Origin: Burhinus oedicnemus
Lineage: Eukaryota > Chordata > Aves > Charadriiformes > Burhinidae
NCBI GenBank assembly: GCA_008921705.1
Contig: VFFE01007212.1
Location: 792,076 to 856,075, forward strand
Length of the DNA: 64,000 nt
Reading direction: 5' to 3'
Made by a program: the position numbers and the translations under genes. This document shows, piece after piece, positions 50,750 through 61,431 of the stretch; the stretch's first letter is position 1, and every line of letters starts with the position of its first letter. The notes beneath the pieces were generated by a model that made no database searches, was not told the origin of the DNA, and saw only the letters and a list, made by a program, of their open reading frames with translations.

Positions 50750-51362
50750 TAAAATTAGGAACTCTTCAAAATGTCAAGATATTCAAGCGACTAAAAGTGG
50801 AGGTATCATGGTTGTAACCCCTCTTGGGTTTAGGTGGGTGTGGACCTTTCCCTTGGCCTCTTGTACTTTTCATTTCTAAAAATCTATGCTGTTCTTAATA
50901 ACGATGTGGAAAGAACATTAAAATGGGACAAAATTGTATCATCCTCACTTCAAATTCTCTGCAAATAATTGGGCTGATCCTAAGAGTCGGATGCCCTGGG
51001 TCTGTATAGTGCTCTGATGGTTTTGCTGTACTTCTGCTCTTTGTAGGATGGAGGACAAAAAGAGGAAGAAGAAAAGGTCAGTTTTGCAGTGGGCACGTCT
51101 CTTTCCTTAGAGAGCTGCTTATAAATTAAGTTTTACTCTTCATCATCTTAATGCCCTTGGGGGAAGGCTGGGATTGCCTCTGCACTATTAGCAACTGCAA
51201 GCTAATTTATCTAATTAGATGACATAAAGTGCAAGAAGACCAAAAATATATATACAAAAAAAAATCTGCATGGTAACGAAACATGAAAGAGATGGCAATA
51301 GGTAGCTTTGAGGGAAAAAGAGTGTACATTTACAAAACTTAGCTTCCTACTTCTTTTAGTGC

Positions 51363-51390
51363 TCCCATTAGCGGGATCCTGCTAATGGGA
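51363..51390. repeat. perfect 10-bp inverted repeat, 8-nt loop
   Basis: Arms tcccattagc (51363-51372) and gctaatggga (51381-51390) around GGGATCCT. Both arms contain the homeodomain-like core ATTAG/CTAAT, so it may equally be a paired binding site. Neither role is shown. Confidence 0.85.
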
Positions 51391-53234
51391 AATGTTAAAT
51401 ATTTAATATCTGACATTTCTATAATGTCTATGTAGTGCAGTAAAGATTAAGTATTTTACGGTGCATTTCAATTTAAAAGAATGAAAGCACTTTTCAGACT
51501 GTTACAGGGGAAGCCATCAGCGAACCTTGTATTTAGATTGAGTATTACTTTCAGCTATAATAGACTCTTGCGACTTGTTTGCAGCAAGCTAGGTATGAAA
51601 GTCCCAATATCTGAGCAGTGCCTTTTGTTCATCCGCTGGGGACCTATTGAGCTGCGGCAAGCTCCCTGTTGCACTGTCCAAATTAAGCAGGCATGCCGAA
51701 AGCACCGAGCAGTTTCCACAGCCATGATAGTCTTGATTTTCAGTGAGACTTGCTAGTGTTATCTGAGCAGTAATGCAAGGTCTTACGAATACGGACTGTT
51801 TTGGTGCCCTCCCACAAAGGAGTGCAAGAAAAGCCAGGCATGCCTACTCCATCTCTGTCCTTTCCTGACTTTTTCTGTCCTTTTCCCCTGAAGGCCTAGT
51901 GTTGTCTCCACATGGAACATGCTGGTGGTCTTTATTCCTGTAGCAAATTTACTGAAAAATTCCACCCTTAGTTTTGAGGGCAGTGTATGTCTGTGTAATT
52001 TAGAAGCCCTTAAAGCCCTTTCTAATAATATAGCAGTAACATTTTTAGTTTTGGTGTACAATACAAATTGGTACAAGGACAGTAATTTAATTCCTTTCTT
52101 TTACTGGAATATCTGTGCTTATGTTAACATTGGAACTGATTTATATGGATTGTGTTAAGTTCTGCAATAATTGCTAGCCGGTGTCCATTTGTGAAGATAC
52201 GTTGTGTGACTGTCAGAGTTACTGCTATCAGTCTGATGCACTTTGCTTGACTTGAAGCCCATAGCAGTTCCCTGAAATAAACTGGATGAGTAATATAGAT
52301 TGCAAACTTTATTACTGGATGAATACTTAAGTCCACACTTATTTGATTCAAATGGAAGGAAAACTTCTTCTGGGCATTCTTTGACCTCTGAGTGAATCTG
52401 CAGATGCAACCAAGGTATTGTGATTTTTTTCTAATGATTTAGTGATTAACTATATATTGCTGCTTATCTAATTAAAAGATAGGCAATAAATGAATGTGTA
52501 AGTGTTTTCCTTGTACATTTGTTTCATCTTGATAAAATAGGTAGCTAACAAATGCTCTTAACTGAAAGGAATGGTACAGCGTTTTAACTGTGCGATGTAT
52601 ACATGCGGATACATAATTGACACTTGACTGCAGCTTCTGTGATTGTTTAGTCCTAGCACATGGATGTAACATTTATTTGCTTTCTTAGATTTTGAATGGA
52701 GTTGAGTAAGTATACAAGTCATATTTTTTTATATCACTGCTGGAGCAGAGGCTACGAGGAAGGAGATGTTCTTGTTCTTGTTAATGTTTCTTGACACCAA
52801 GATGTATCTATGACCATGATTAAGCATCTCTCAGAAATATTAGTACCATGATTTGAAAATGAAATACATGTAGGGAAAAGCTTGGGAATTACATTTTGTT
52901 TCTTAAAACAGGAAAAGACTAACAGTAGGAGGATGCCTACTGCTGCTTTTATGGGTTTGACTCATGGCTTGAGTTTTTCTGTATGGATGATGTGTTAATG
53001 CCTCTCTTGACATGTTTATTAGTTTACACTCTTGACTGCCATAAACCAAAGTGTTGGTATTTTAAATAAGGCCCTGCCTCTTTCTGTTGGCACCAGAATG
53101 CGTTTGGATTTTTATAAAGTACTCTAAATAGTGTTCTGTATTTTATCAGTTTCTTCTTCATCTCTTGTGTATTTAGTTTCACTGTTTGGTTGTGTTTTTT
53201 TCCTAACCTTGCCTTTTTTATTTACTCACCATAG

Positions 53235-53383
53235 AGCGGATAAAGCAGATGATGAGGATGATGAAGATCTAACGGTGAATAAAACATGGGTCCTTGCACC
53301 AAAGATTCATGGTGGGGATGTAACTCACATACTGGACTCCTTACTTCAAGGATATGACAATAAGCTTCGGCCAGATATTGGGG
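53235..53383 (+). CDS. GABRG1: GABA-A receptor gamma-1 subunit, coding exon 2 (mature N-terminus)
   Basis: 149 nt between a pyrimidine-rich acceptor (ATAG at 53231-53234) and the donor GTAAGC at 53384. It contributes one base to the split Gly codon from exon 1, 49 codons, and the first base of a Val codon completed in exon 3. The peptide starts with the acidic run [14 protein letters not shown], then [11 protein letters not shown] (N-glycosylation sequon NKT), [18 protein letters not shown]. This is the beginning of the extracellular ligand-binding domain of Cys-loop receptors. [21 protein letters not shown] distinguishes gamma-1 from gamma-2, which has a shorter, different acidic stretch. 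Changes from mammalian gamma-1 are few (for example GGDVTHILD where mammals have EGDITQILN). The frame stays open into both introns for a few codons, so the ends were set by splice sites and by joining with the neighbouring exons. Confidence 0.97.
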
Positions 53384-56300
53384 GTAAGCCCATGAAATAA
53401 TTCAGTAAATAGAAGATGTGAGCCAGAGGTGGCTTGCATTTTGCAAAGATGGCAAAAATCTGCTTAATGCAATTTTCAAAACTTAATATAGCAAGCTAAA
53501 TATAACAGCAATAAAATGGAATGGTTTTATGGAACTGGTAAAAATAATGTTCTACGCAAGAGTAGATTTTTTATGTTCTATTTACAGTCTCTTTTTCTTA
53601 CGTAAAGTATTGCTTTTTGGGGACAGTGGGCTTTGTTTAACTAAGATCTTTTGACAGATAGAAACCATCTGTGGTTATTTAAAAATTTGATCTTGAGTCT
53701 GTAGGAGTTTATTAAAGAATTATTCCTAAATATTTTTACTCTTACTTTAGAAAATGCATTGTAAGTGTGTATTTTGAGCAAATTTAACTCACCTCAGTTC
53801 TCTTCTTTCCTTAGCTCAGATTTTGAAAAACTTCATAAGAATCTAAAAAATAACTTAGGCCTATATCTTTTCTAAAGGAATATAGGAAGGAAGAGTGCAT
53901 TACTATAGATCAAACTTTGCAGCTAGTAGGAAGGCAATTTTGTCTTTCAATAGTCAAAGCATCAATTTGCATATAACTATTAAGTGTAAGTATTTGGAAG
54001 TATCTTGTGTTGAAAACATGGAATACACGAAACCTTGCCAGCTCTTGTCTACCACGTGCGTGCTGGATCAAACTAAGAAAAATAATTTATTTTCTCTGGG
54101 TTTGTTCCCTGAACTGTGAAGGGAGAGGTGGAGGACATAATTATTTGTTAAATACTTGGCATTCCCTATCAAAGGAATGCCATGTAAGTCTGTAAGCTGC
54201 TTATACGATAAACAATACAACAATCTAGACTTGTTTTATTTATGTAGGAGAACAGAGAGATGCAATCTCAAACTAAGTATTTTCTTTTGAAAGCTTCTGA
54301 CAAATTGTTTTCTTCCCCAAATTTCTTAGTTCTGATTTATTGTTGACTGTTACCCTGAAGATGTTGAATGGCAATTTTTCTCTCACTGTCATAATATAAT
54401 CACATGTGAATCTTATGAAGTTTGTGTAAGCCTTTGCCTTCACATTCATTTAATTGAATTACTGCAAACATTTAGACAACAAGAAAGGTCTTCCAGCATA
54501 TTTTTCCTTAAATTCTCAATGTGTGACAGATGTATAGCATTGCTGTTTTTTTCCCCAACTCCTTGATGCAGCAGACAGAAAAGTGATTAAGAGGAAATAA
54601 ACTGTCTCCACTAGGATTCCTTCTAATGTTTAGCTGGTAGGTGGGGATGAAAGAAAAGAGAATTCTATTTCTCTCCCCTCCCCATAAAACTTAGAAATAA
54701 ATGGAGAGAAAATAGAGGAAGAGGAGTTTATTCTGACATGTCAAATGGATTTAGATGGACATGGAGGAATTTTGGTATAATCCTTACTTTTCTGGTTACG
54801 TACGGAGTATTGATAGGGCAAGAAATGTGCCTTTTTGGGAGTAACTCAATGTACAGCTTTTTGGATTCCACATAGCAGTTCCAGAAAGAAGACACTGGGT
54901 TCTAGTTTCTCTGATATAAATGCTCCCTTTCTTTTTCTTCTTGTCTCTCTTGATGCAATACTTCTGTACCAATCTGACCTTTGCTATCCGGGACCTGCCT
55001 CCATCCAATATATTAAAAGATAAGGTTCATGAAAAATCAGTCAGAGTGATGAGAACGGGAGACATTTGGGAGTATTCACTTTGCTGCTGGGAGAACAAAT
55101 GTTAAGACTGATTCTCTTCTGGATGGTGGGGAAGTTGCAGACTTCTTCAACAAGGCAGAAATTTTGGACAACATAAGGTGAAGTTTCCAACTTTGGGTGA
55201 AGGCATCGCATTCTGTCCAGCTACTTGGGAACTGCAGCAAATATTTAATAGATAGAAAAACAAAATCAGGCTGTAGTGCATTCATCTTAGTCTGCTTCAA
55301 TTATGTGGATAAAATCTGGTGTTAGATTTCACATCTTCAGAGCATATGTCAGTACTTGTACAACAAAGTTATTGAACTGGAATTCTAATTATCTTTCAAA
55401 GCAATAATATCCCACAGAACATTTTTACTATTGAATTACAAAGCTCAGTTACAATAGCAACATTTTTTGTTTTGAACCTGGACTTTTTGGGGTTTGAATA
55501 CCAGAGCAGAATTTTGTTTTCTTCCTGATGTTGACACAGAATTTCAGCATCTCGGAGTGAGATAAGGGGTTTCATTGCTAAAGATGCAGTTAGTTGAGGG
55601 AGATGGTAAATGAGAGCCAAATGAAAATTGTAACCTCAGAGGCAATACTGAAATTTAATAGGAGAAAACCAGACTGGTGTTTTCTGTTTGTCTCATTGAA
55701 ATATCCACAAGTTGTAGTGATTTCTTAGCTGCTACCCTTTGCTATGTTTATTGATCTTACTAGTCTTTAACTCAATTTATGTAATATACTTTGAGGTGTT
55801 TGGAGCATAAAGGAACTAGTATTAAAGTACCTTCTACTCAGTATGAAGTAATAGTAGTTACCAGATGAAGTCTCTTATCTGTAGTATAAAGCCCTTTAAT
55901 TACAGATACAACCTTGGAGTGTTGATATATTAGTAAAGCAGTATTATTCTCACTGTAACGTTACCTTTTGGCTACCTGATTTTATAACCACACTGTTTTA
56001 GCTTCAGTCCTGCATCAAACTAGCTGTTATTTGTCAAGTTTCCTCTTTAAAGGAAAGAATTCTGGCTGCACACTGTTCCATCTCTCACACCTTAGGGACA
56101 CTGATATATTAATATTAGCCTATCAATGTGCAGCCCATTTCTTCCAGCTATGTCTCATGTCCTATGTTGTGTATTATATGGGTGAAACACAACTGATTGG
56201 TCTGAAAGTTTAATTAAAAATAGGGAATAATCATGACATATTTACAACTCTAATGGAGTGTTTTCAATCAACAGTTTGAGGCAAGTCATCACTGATAGAA

Positions 56301-57217
56301 TTTTTAAGAATAGTGAGGATGACTGCTTGGGGACATAGAGAAATTGGATACCGAGAGGAATTTGGATAGTTGTAATTGCCCTATAAGCAGGGCATGGGTA
56401 AGTGATTGCATCTCAGTGCACTAATGTGAAAAGTCATGTACTCAGGGATATAAAGGATACATGAGCAAAAAGTGGACTTTCAAGAGACTAACAGAAGCAC
56501 TAATTCTGAAAAGATAAGTATAGTAGGAGAATATTCTGTTGAACAATGTAGCATTGATGAAAGGATGATATAGGCAGGAAAGTAATAAACCTGAATAAGC
56601 AGGAAAATATCAGGTAAAGGTAGAGAGGTATGTATTCTGAGATGAAGAATATTTTGCAAGAATTGAAGGAAATACAAGACCAAGATGTAGAAGAGCATAT
56701 GCAGTGAATGATAAAGATACCGGATGTGTGCACTGCGTAGAAAATGATGGAAATAATAAAGTTGTGGGGGTAGGATTATTTGCTAAAGATGGGTTCCTTT
56801 TACGTAAAAAGGTAAAAGAAGTGTGGAGAACAGGGCTCTGCTTTCATCAAAATCACTGTGAAAAAATTCTTCAGAGATGAAGCTGGAAGCCTACTGTAGA
56901 CGCTTGAGGCCAAATTTTCCATGTAGATAGCCATATAAGTAATACTCACACATAACTGGTTGTGAGACTTGTATTATTCCATTAAAAACTATTAAAAATT
57001 GAAGGCCTCTGTTATTCCTGAATGTGGTAGTCACCTAATTTATTTGCTGAATAACTGCTTTATCAGCAAGAAGAGATGCTTCTTTAGGCAATTAATGAGG
57101 AGTCATACAAAACATGCTCAAAGAAAAAAATTATCAAAAGCAGTCTTAGTTTAAATTAAATAGCATGATAAGTAATAATAAAAAAAAAGGTGATATATCT
57201 TAGACCTTCATTGCAAA

Positions 57218-57540
57218 ATGGGGAATTGTGGTAAACTATGGGAACTGGTTAATGAGTTTAGATGGACTACCATCCTGTTGGGTAATGTTGAGGATTGGAG
57301 TAATGAAAATGGAGAAATATTAAACAACAAGAAGTGCAATGTTCTGCACTTTTACTATAATGATAATAATTTCTGTCAGGAGATGAGGGTTTATAAACTG
57401 AGAATAACTGATAAGGAGAGTTCTTCAATGTTGCAGACAGAGATATGTCAAATATCAAAAGCTACAAATTGGGCCTGGATAAATACAGAGGCACTTTTGA
57501 TAGCAAGTGCAATTACTAAAATAATTTGTCAATGACTGAA
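57218..57540 (+). mobile_element. ancient CR1/L3-like LINE fragment
   Basis: An open stretch reads NKKCNVLHFYYNDNN followed by YKLRITDKESS. This parallels the CR1 segment whose usual form is K-K/C-K-V-L-H-L then a short N-rich piece, Y-x-L and a D/E-K-D-L motif just after the RT catalytic box. Divergence is high, and neither the 5' nor the 3' border can be fixed. It is a separate insertion from the one at 58.5 kb because both contain the same protein segment. Confidence 0.5.
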
Positions 57541-58539
57541 GTAGATATTTATCACTATGATATTTCTAATTGAGAGTAAACATTTTTCAAAATACAGATT
57601 TTGAACTCAAACAGGGGTTCAGAATCTGCCTGGGCGTTATGCAGCGTCATCCCTTACTAGAAGGCTGCTTGCTGAGAGAGACTTCTTTCCAGGTCTTGTT
57701 GCTTGTCGGGAAGCCCATTCTTGCTCTTGAATTCCAGGCACAAGAGTCATTTGTTTCCTATATTTATTTCTTGGGACAAGCCTGTCCTTAGCTGTGTGCT
57801 TGGGTTAGATGATGCTCAATACCAGTCAAACCTTTTAAACCAAAAGAAGAGAAATTTAGTCTAGTAAAGAAAAGGTGTCAAAGCAGGGGATCACAAAGTG
57901 TGAGCCGATCTCCCTAGACTGGGCTTAGCAAACATGTTCCCTGTCTGCTTCAGCCATGTTAGGAGCTGGAGAACTATCCCTTGGGGCAGCTGCCCCTTGG
58001 TGCTCTTCTCTTTCACTGTTGAGTATGCAATCTGCTGTCCTCTCACCTTCTTACTTTTCTCTAGCCTGGTTCATATTGTCTTTCAGGGTAAATACTTGAA
58101 GTCTGCTCTCTCTTTGTCCTCTTCCTTAGAAGCTTCTGTAAGTTTACAGTACTGTTTTGCACTTCACGGAGGATGTGTTAAATAGCTTTCTTCCTACTCC
58201 TAACGTTTTCGAGGCCGATACCAAATTTTTGAAGTAAAATAAGAGGTATTCACTGTAGAAACATCTTCTCAAACCATCTTTCTCTGTTAGCTCTTTATGG
58301 AGAGTAAATGAACAATAGTAATTACATGGATGTCACCTGAGAATCAAGAATGTCTTTTTCTCCAGCATTTGTCATTTACATGGACTCGTATCACTCCTAG
58401 TTCAAGAACATGAGAAGAATGAATTCTTTCTTGTAATTCAAAGAAGTACTTTGCTCTGTACCATACAGAAGAACTAAGGTAACAAAACTGCCTTCTCCAG
58501 TCTTCTTGAATTGTATCTCTTTCTCTGGATCACTTGGGT

Positions 58540-59545
58540 CAATTAAAAGAATTTCAACAGAGACAGATTTTCAGACTCTTCACTGGCTCTTAATAGTCTT
58601 ACTCAGAGCAGTATGGAAAAGGCAAATTGAACTCCGTGGCACATTACAGGAGAGCCCTTGTACTCAGATCAAGTACTGCTTGCTGCAAGCTGGAATTTCA
58701 TAAAATTGACACAACCCCCATTAAAAACTGGCTTACTGACAGATCTCAAAATTTAGTTGTTAGTAAGAAAATATCAGTGGTTGGGCTGCCTATAGTAATT
58801 GTCATAGGAAGGTCTTGATCAAAAATAATGATATGTTGAATGATTTCAGCAAGGAATTTTTGTAGTAAAGTTGGCAGATGACACAAAGACTCTTGGAAAG
58901 GGAGAGGTTGTATCTGCAGAGTAAGAATTTGCTCCTTCAGTAAAACTGGAGACACAAAAATTGAGAGGGGGAAAAAAAGGAGGTAGAGGGGAGGACACCT
59001 GGTGGTCATATTTCAAGGTGAGAGATTCTGCATATTAAAGCAGTGATTTAGGGGAAAACTTAGATATTTTGTGTAGTAAAAGATCTTAGCTATGCATCCC
59101 TGAGCATTGTCCTGAGATAAGTCCCTTTTTGAAAAGGAACACAAGTAGAAATCTGGAAATGTTCAAGCAGCACTGATGACACTGTTACAAAAATTTCCAG
59201 TCCTGGTGTCCACATTTCAAGATGGATCTGGAAACAATGGAGCACATTTAGAAGTTAGAGCTGAACAGATTCTCTGTAAGTTGGAATTGCAGTATGCAGT
59301 ATGACCTGTTCAGCACACTGAAGGCAAGTTTCAGAGGTGACCTTAATGACTTGCGTCTGAGGAAGAGTTGTGATATATGGCTAGGCAGTGGATGAAAGTT
59401 GGAGTCAAAGACTTGAACCTCAGAACAAAATGAGATTTCCTAACACTAAGGAGAATTAAATGTTTCCTACTAATACAGGGAAAAAATATTGGATTCAGCA
59501 TTACTTGAGCAATGAGGCAAGGTACACTTTGGTCCACCTCCTTGT
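58540..59545 (+). mobile_element. ancient CR1/L3-like LINE with RT catalytic box remnant
   Basis: At 58871-58888 the sequence reads LADDTK (the FADDTK-type RT catalytic box), preceded by VVK and followed by TLG. About 150 bp later an I-L-H-I piece matches the K-V-L-H-L position. At about 59.20 kb, tcctggtgtccacatttcaaga corresponds to the conserved late ORF2 block, and FRGDLNDLRLR-like codons occur near 59.33-59.36 kb in shifted frames. Many frameshifts and stops show great age. The borders are approximate. Confidence 0.6.
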
Positions 59546-60696
59546 GTTCTAGTCTAGCAGTGGGGTTGCTGGTATATAGATATATAGGGTTGCAGAATTA
59601 AAGGAAGGGGAGATCTGTTTGCGAGATGTGGCATATGTAAAATATGTTATATTATACATATGCGTATATACACACCTGCATTATATACTTTTTTCCCATC
59701 TGAATTTTCAGTCTGTGGATATGACTTCTTATGTTGCCCCCTTTCCTTTATGAAACATTTGCAGCTCAGGAAGCACTTTTTTTTTCCCCCAGGAAATAAA
59801 TTGGTTTCCAGAGTCTATTTAAACTTTCTGTGAAGCATGCTGGGGACAGGATGGTGATCAAGTGACTCTGTGCTCTGTGGTCGTACAGAAAATCCTTTGT
59901 GCAGCCTCAGTGGTGTGTCTTGCTGTCAGGCTCAGGGTCACACCAGTAATCGGATTTGGAATCAGGGAGAATTTCCTCCCAAGTGAGATTGGCAGGGAAA
60001 AGGTATCTTAGGATATTTAGGAAATGTATCTTGCCTGTCATTGTAGCTGGCAAGGATGTTAATGATATCCTGTTTCTTTCTGTGTGTCTGTTCGAGTTTT
60101 AGATTTTTGAGATTTGAAAAATCCTCTTACTGAAGATTTTAGGTTTGTTATAGAGCACTTGGGCAATCTCTGATGGTTTGCAGTATAAAGAAATCAAATC
60201 TGATGACCTAGGGTCCCTCTCCTATGAAATCGAAGTGCCTTTTTGTTTGTACCTTCCCCCCTTTCCACCTGAAGATGGACAGAAATGCTTCATTTTAACG
60301 TGCCTGATAGTGACAGAAAGACCAGCAGAGCTTTATTATTAACCCTCTTCATTCCAGTGGGGACTAGGACATATGTCCTCTTGTGTCCACATTCTGGCTA
60401 TCCAGTACAAACTAGAAGAAAATGCTTGGTAAATCATGAAGTTAAAATGCATCCTGACCTCTTCCATTTGTACCCTTTCCCCCTATAAACCAGTTAGGAG
60501 GAAAAACCTGAATTATCAGTGCTACCTGTACTTCAGATGTGACTTCCATGGGAAGTCACTTAGACTTTGTGCCCTTCTGTAAAAGTACAAAGTAAGAGAG
60601 TATATTCTGTAAGAGAATGTATTTTTAAAACAGTTAATTTTTGTCTGCCTGGTGAGAGTGGTTTCCCTCTGTTTTTTTAAGGAAAAATAAGTTTGG

Positions 60697-60745
60697 AAAT
60701 CATGGAATCATAGAATCATAGAATGGTTTAGGTTGGAAGGGACGT
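60697..60745 (-). mobile_element. CR1 LINE, 49-bp 3' tail
   Basis: On the plus strand: atcatggaatcatagaatca followed by TAGAATGGTTTAGGTTGGAAGGGAC, the exact complement of the CR1 terminus with an extra octamer repeat. It is extremely 5'-truncated, and the near-perfect match suggests a recent insertion. It lies about 620 bp before exon 3. Confidence 0.9.
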
Positions 60746-61062
60746 TTAACTTTCAAATTACTTTCACTCAAGGAGCTTTCAGTTTGGTATTTGAAGCAGC
60801 GTATTAATCAAGCTGATGAAAGGGCATTCGTAATCCTTAGGTGTGCTATAGTTGTATGAATTGAAGAAATCTGTGGTGAAAAGTTATTTTTTTGTTACAC
60901 ATTTTCAGTAGGAATCGACAGAAAGCACTGCATATTGATTCCTTACAGGCGATAAACATATCTGCTCCCGGAACGCATGGTTTGTTGTACAAGCAATATT
61001 TTCCAAACCTGTTTTTTTTGTTTATGATTAAATTTTTATGTTGGAAGACAATTCTTGGTTTG

Positions 61063-61078
61063 TTTTTTTTTTTTTTTT
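61063..61078. repeat. T16 homopolymer
   Basis: Sixteen consecutive T residues within a longer T/C-rich stretch, about 285 bp before exon 3. Confidence 0.85.
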
Positions 61079-61363
61079 CCCTTCCTTTACCTTTTATACC
61101 TTTTCTATTTATCTTCACAAAGCACAGGTGGGGATTGCATTATGAAATAAAAAGTTCATGTTGATAGTTATAACAATTTGTGTGGAATAAGTGAGCCAAG
61201 TCATATATGATCCCTCACAGAGTGAACAAACCAGAGATTTAATTATTCTGAATTTAATAAAAGAATATCAGATTTGTTGTTGGTTTAGTAAATAGGTTAA
61301 ATTACACTAACAATGTACAGAGTTAATTAAATTTGTAATTATTATGGTTACTGTTTTGTTTAG

Positions 61364-61431
61364 TGAGAACTACGGTAATTGAAACAGATGTCTATGTTAA
61401 CAGCATTGGCCCAGTTGACCCAATCAATATG
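61364..61431 (+). CDS. GABRG1: GABA-A receptor gamma-1 subunit, coding exon 3 (68 nt)
   Basis: A 68-nt exon, the length conserved for exon 3 across GABA-A receptor subunit genes. Acceptor TTTTGTTTAG, donor GTAAGT at 61432. The first two bases complete a Val codon, then 22 codons give RTTVIETDVYVNSIGPVDPI with NM, ending in phase 0. With exons 1 and 2 the reading frame runs for 103 codons without a stop. TDVYVNSIGPVDPINM is the gamma-1 version of the conserved beta-strand leading into the loop that carries the benzodiazepine/GABA-site residues, which are in the next exon. That exon should begin with E-Y-T-I-D, but I do not find it before 64,000. Confidence 0.97.

Larger units (their letters stand above)
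36134..53234 (+). other. GABRG1: GABRG1 intron 1 (17.1 kb)
   Basis: Starts with a strong GTGAGT donor and ends with a pyrimidine-rich acceptor (TTTTTTCCTAAC ... TTTACTCACCATAG). The first ~800 bp are still CpG-rich. It carries an A/C-rich tract, a 19-bp tandem duplication, two CR1 copies in sense orientation (44.30-44.98 and 50.58-50.75 kb) and several short perfect hairpins. I recognise no exon of another gene on either strand. The open frames at 40.7-41.2 and 51.5-51.8 kb have no domain signature. Confidence 0.85.
53384..61363 (+). other. GABRG1: GABRG1 intron 2 (8.0 kb)
   Basis: Donor GTAAGC, acceptor TTACTGTTTTGTTTAG. Mostly unique AT-rich sequence with two very old CR1/L3-like fragments on the plus strand (57.2-57.5 and 58.5-59.5 kb), a 49-bp young CR1 tail (60.70 kb, minus) and a T16 run (61063-61078). 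No alternative exon with a family signature was recognised. Confidence 0.88.

Noticed and set aside
51481..51756. 91-codon frame in intron 1
   Set aside because: No recognisable domain; it would need to be an intronic gene or alternative exon, and I see no convincing acceptor/donor pair in frame with GABRG1.
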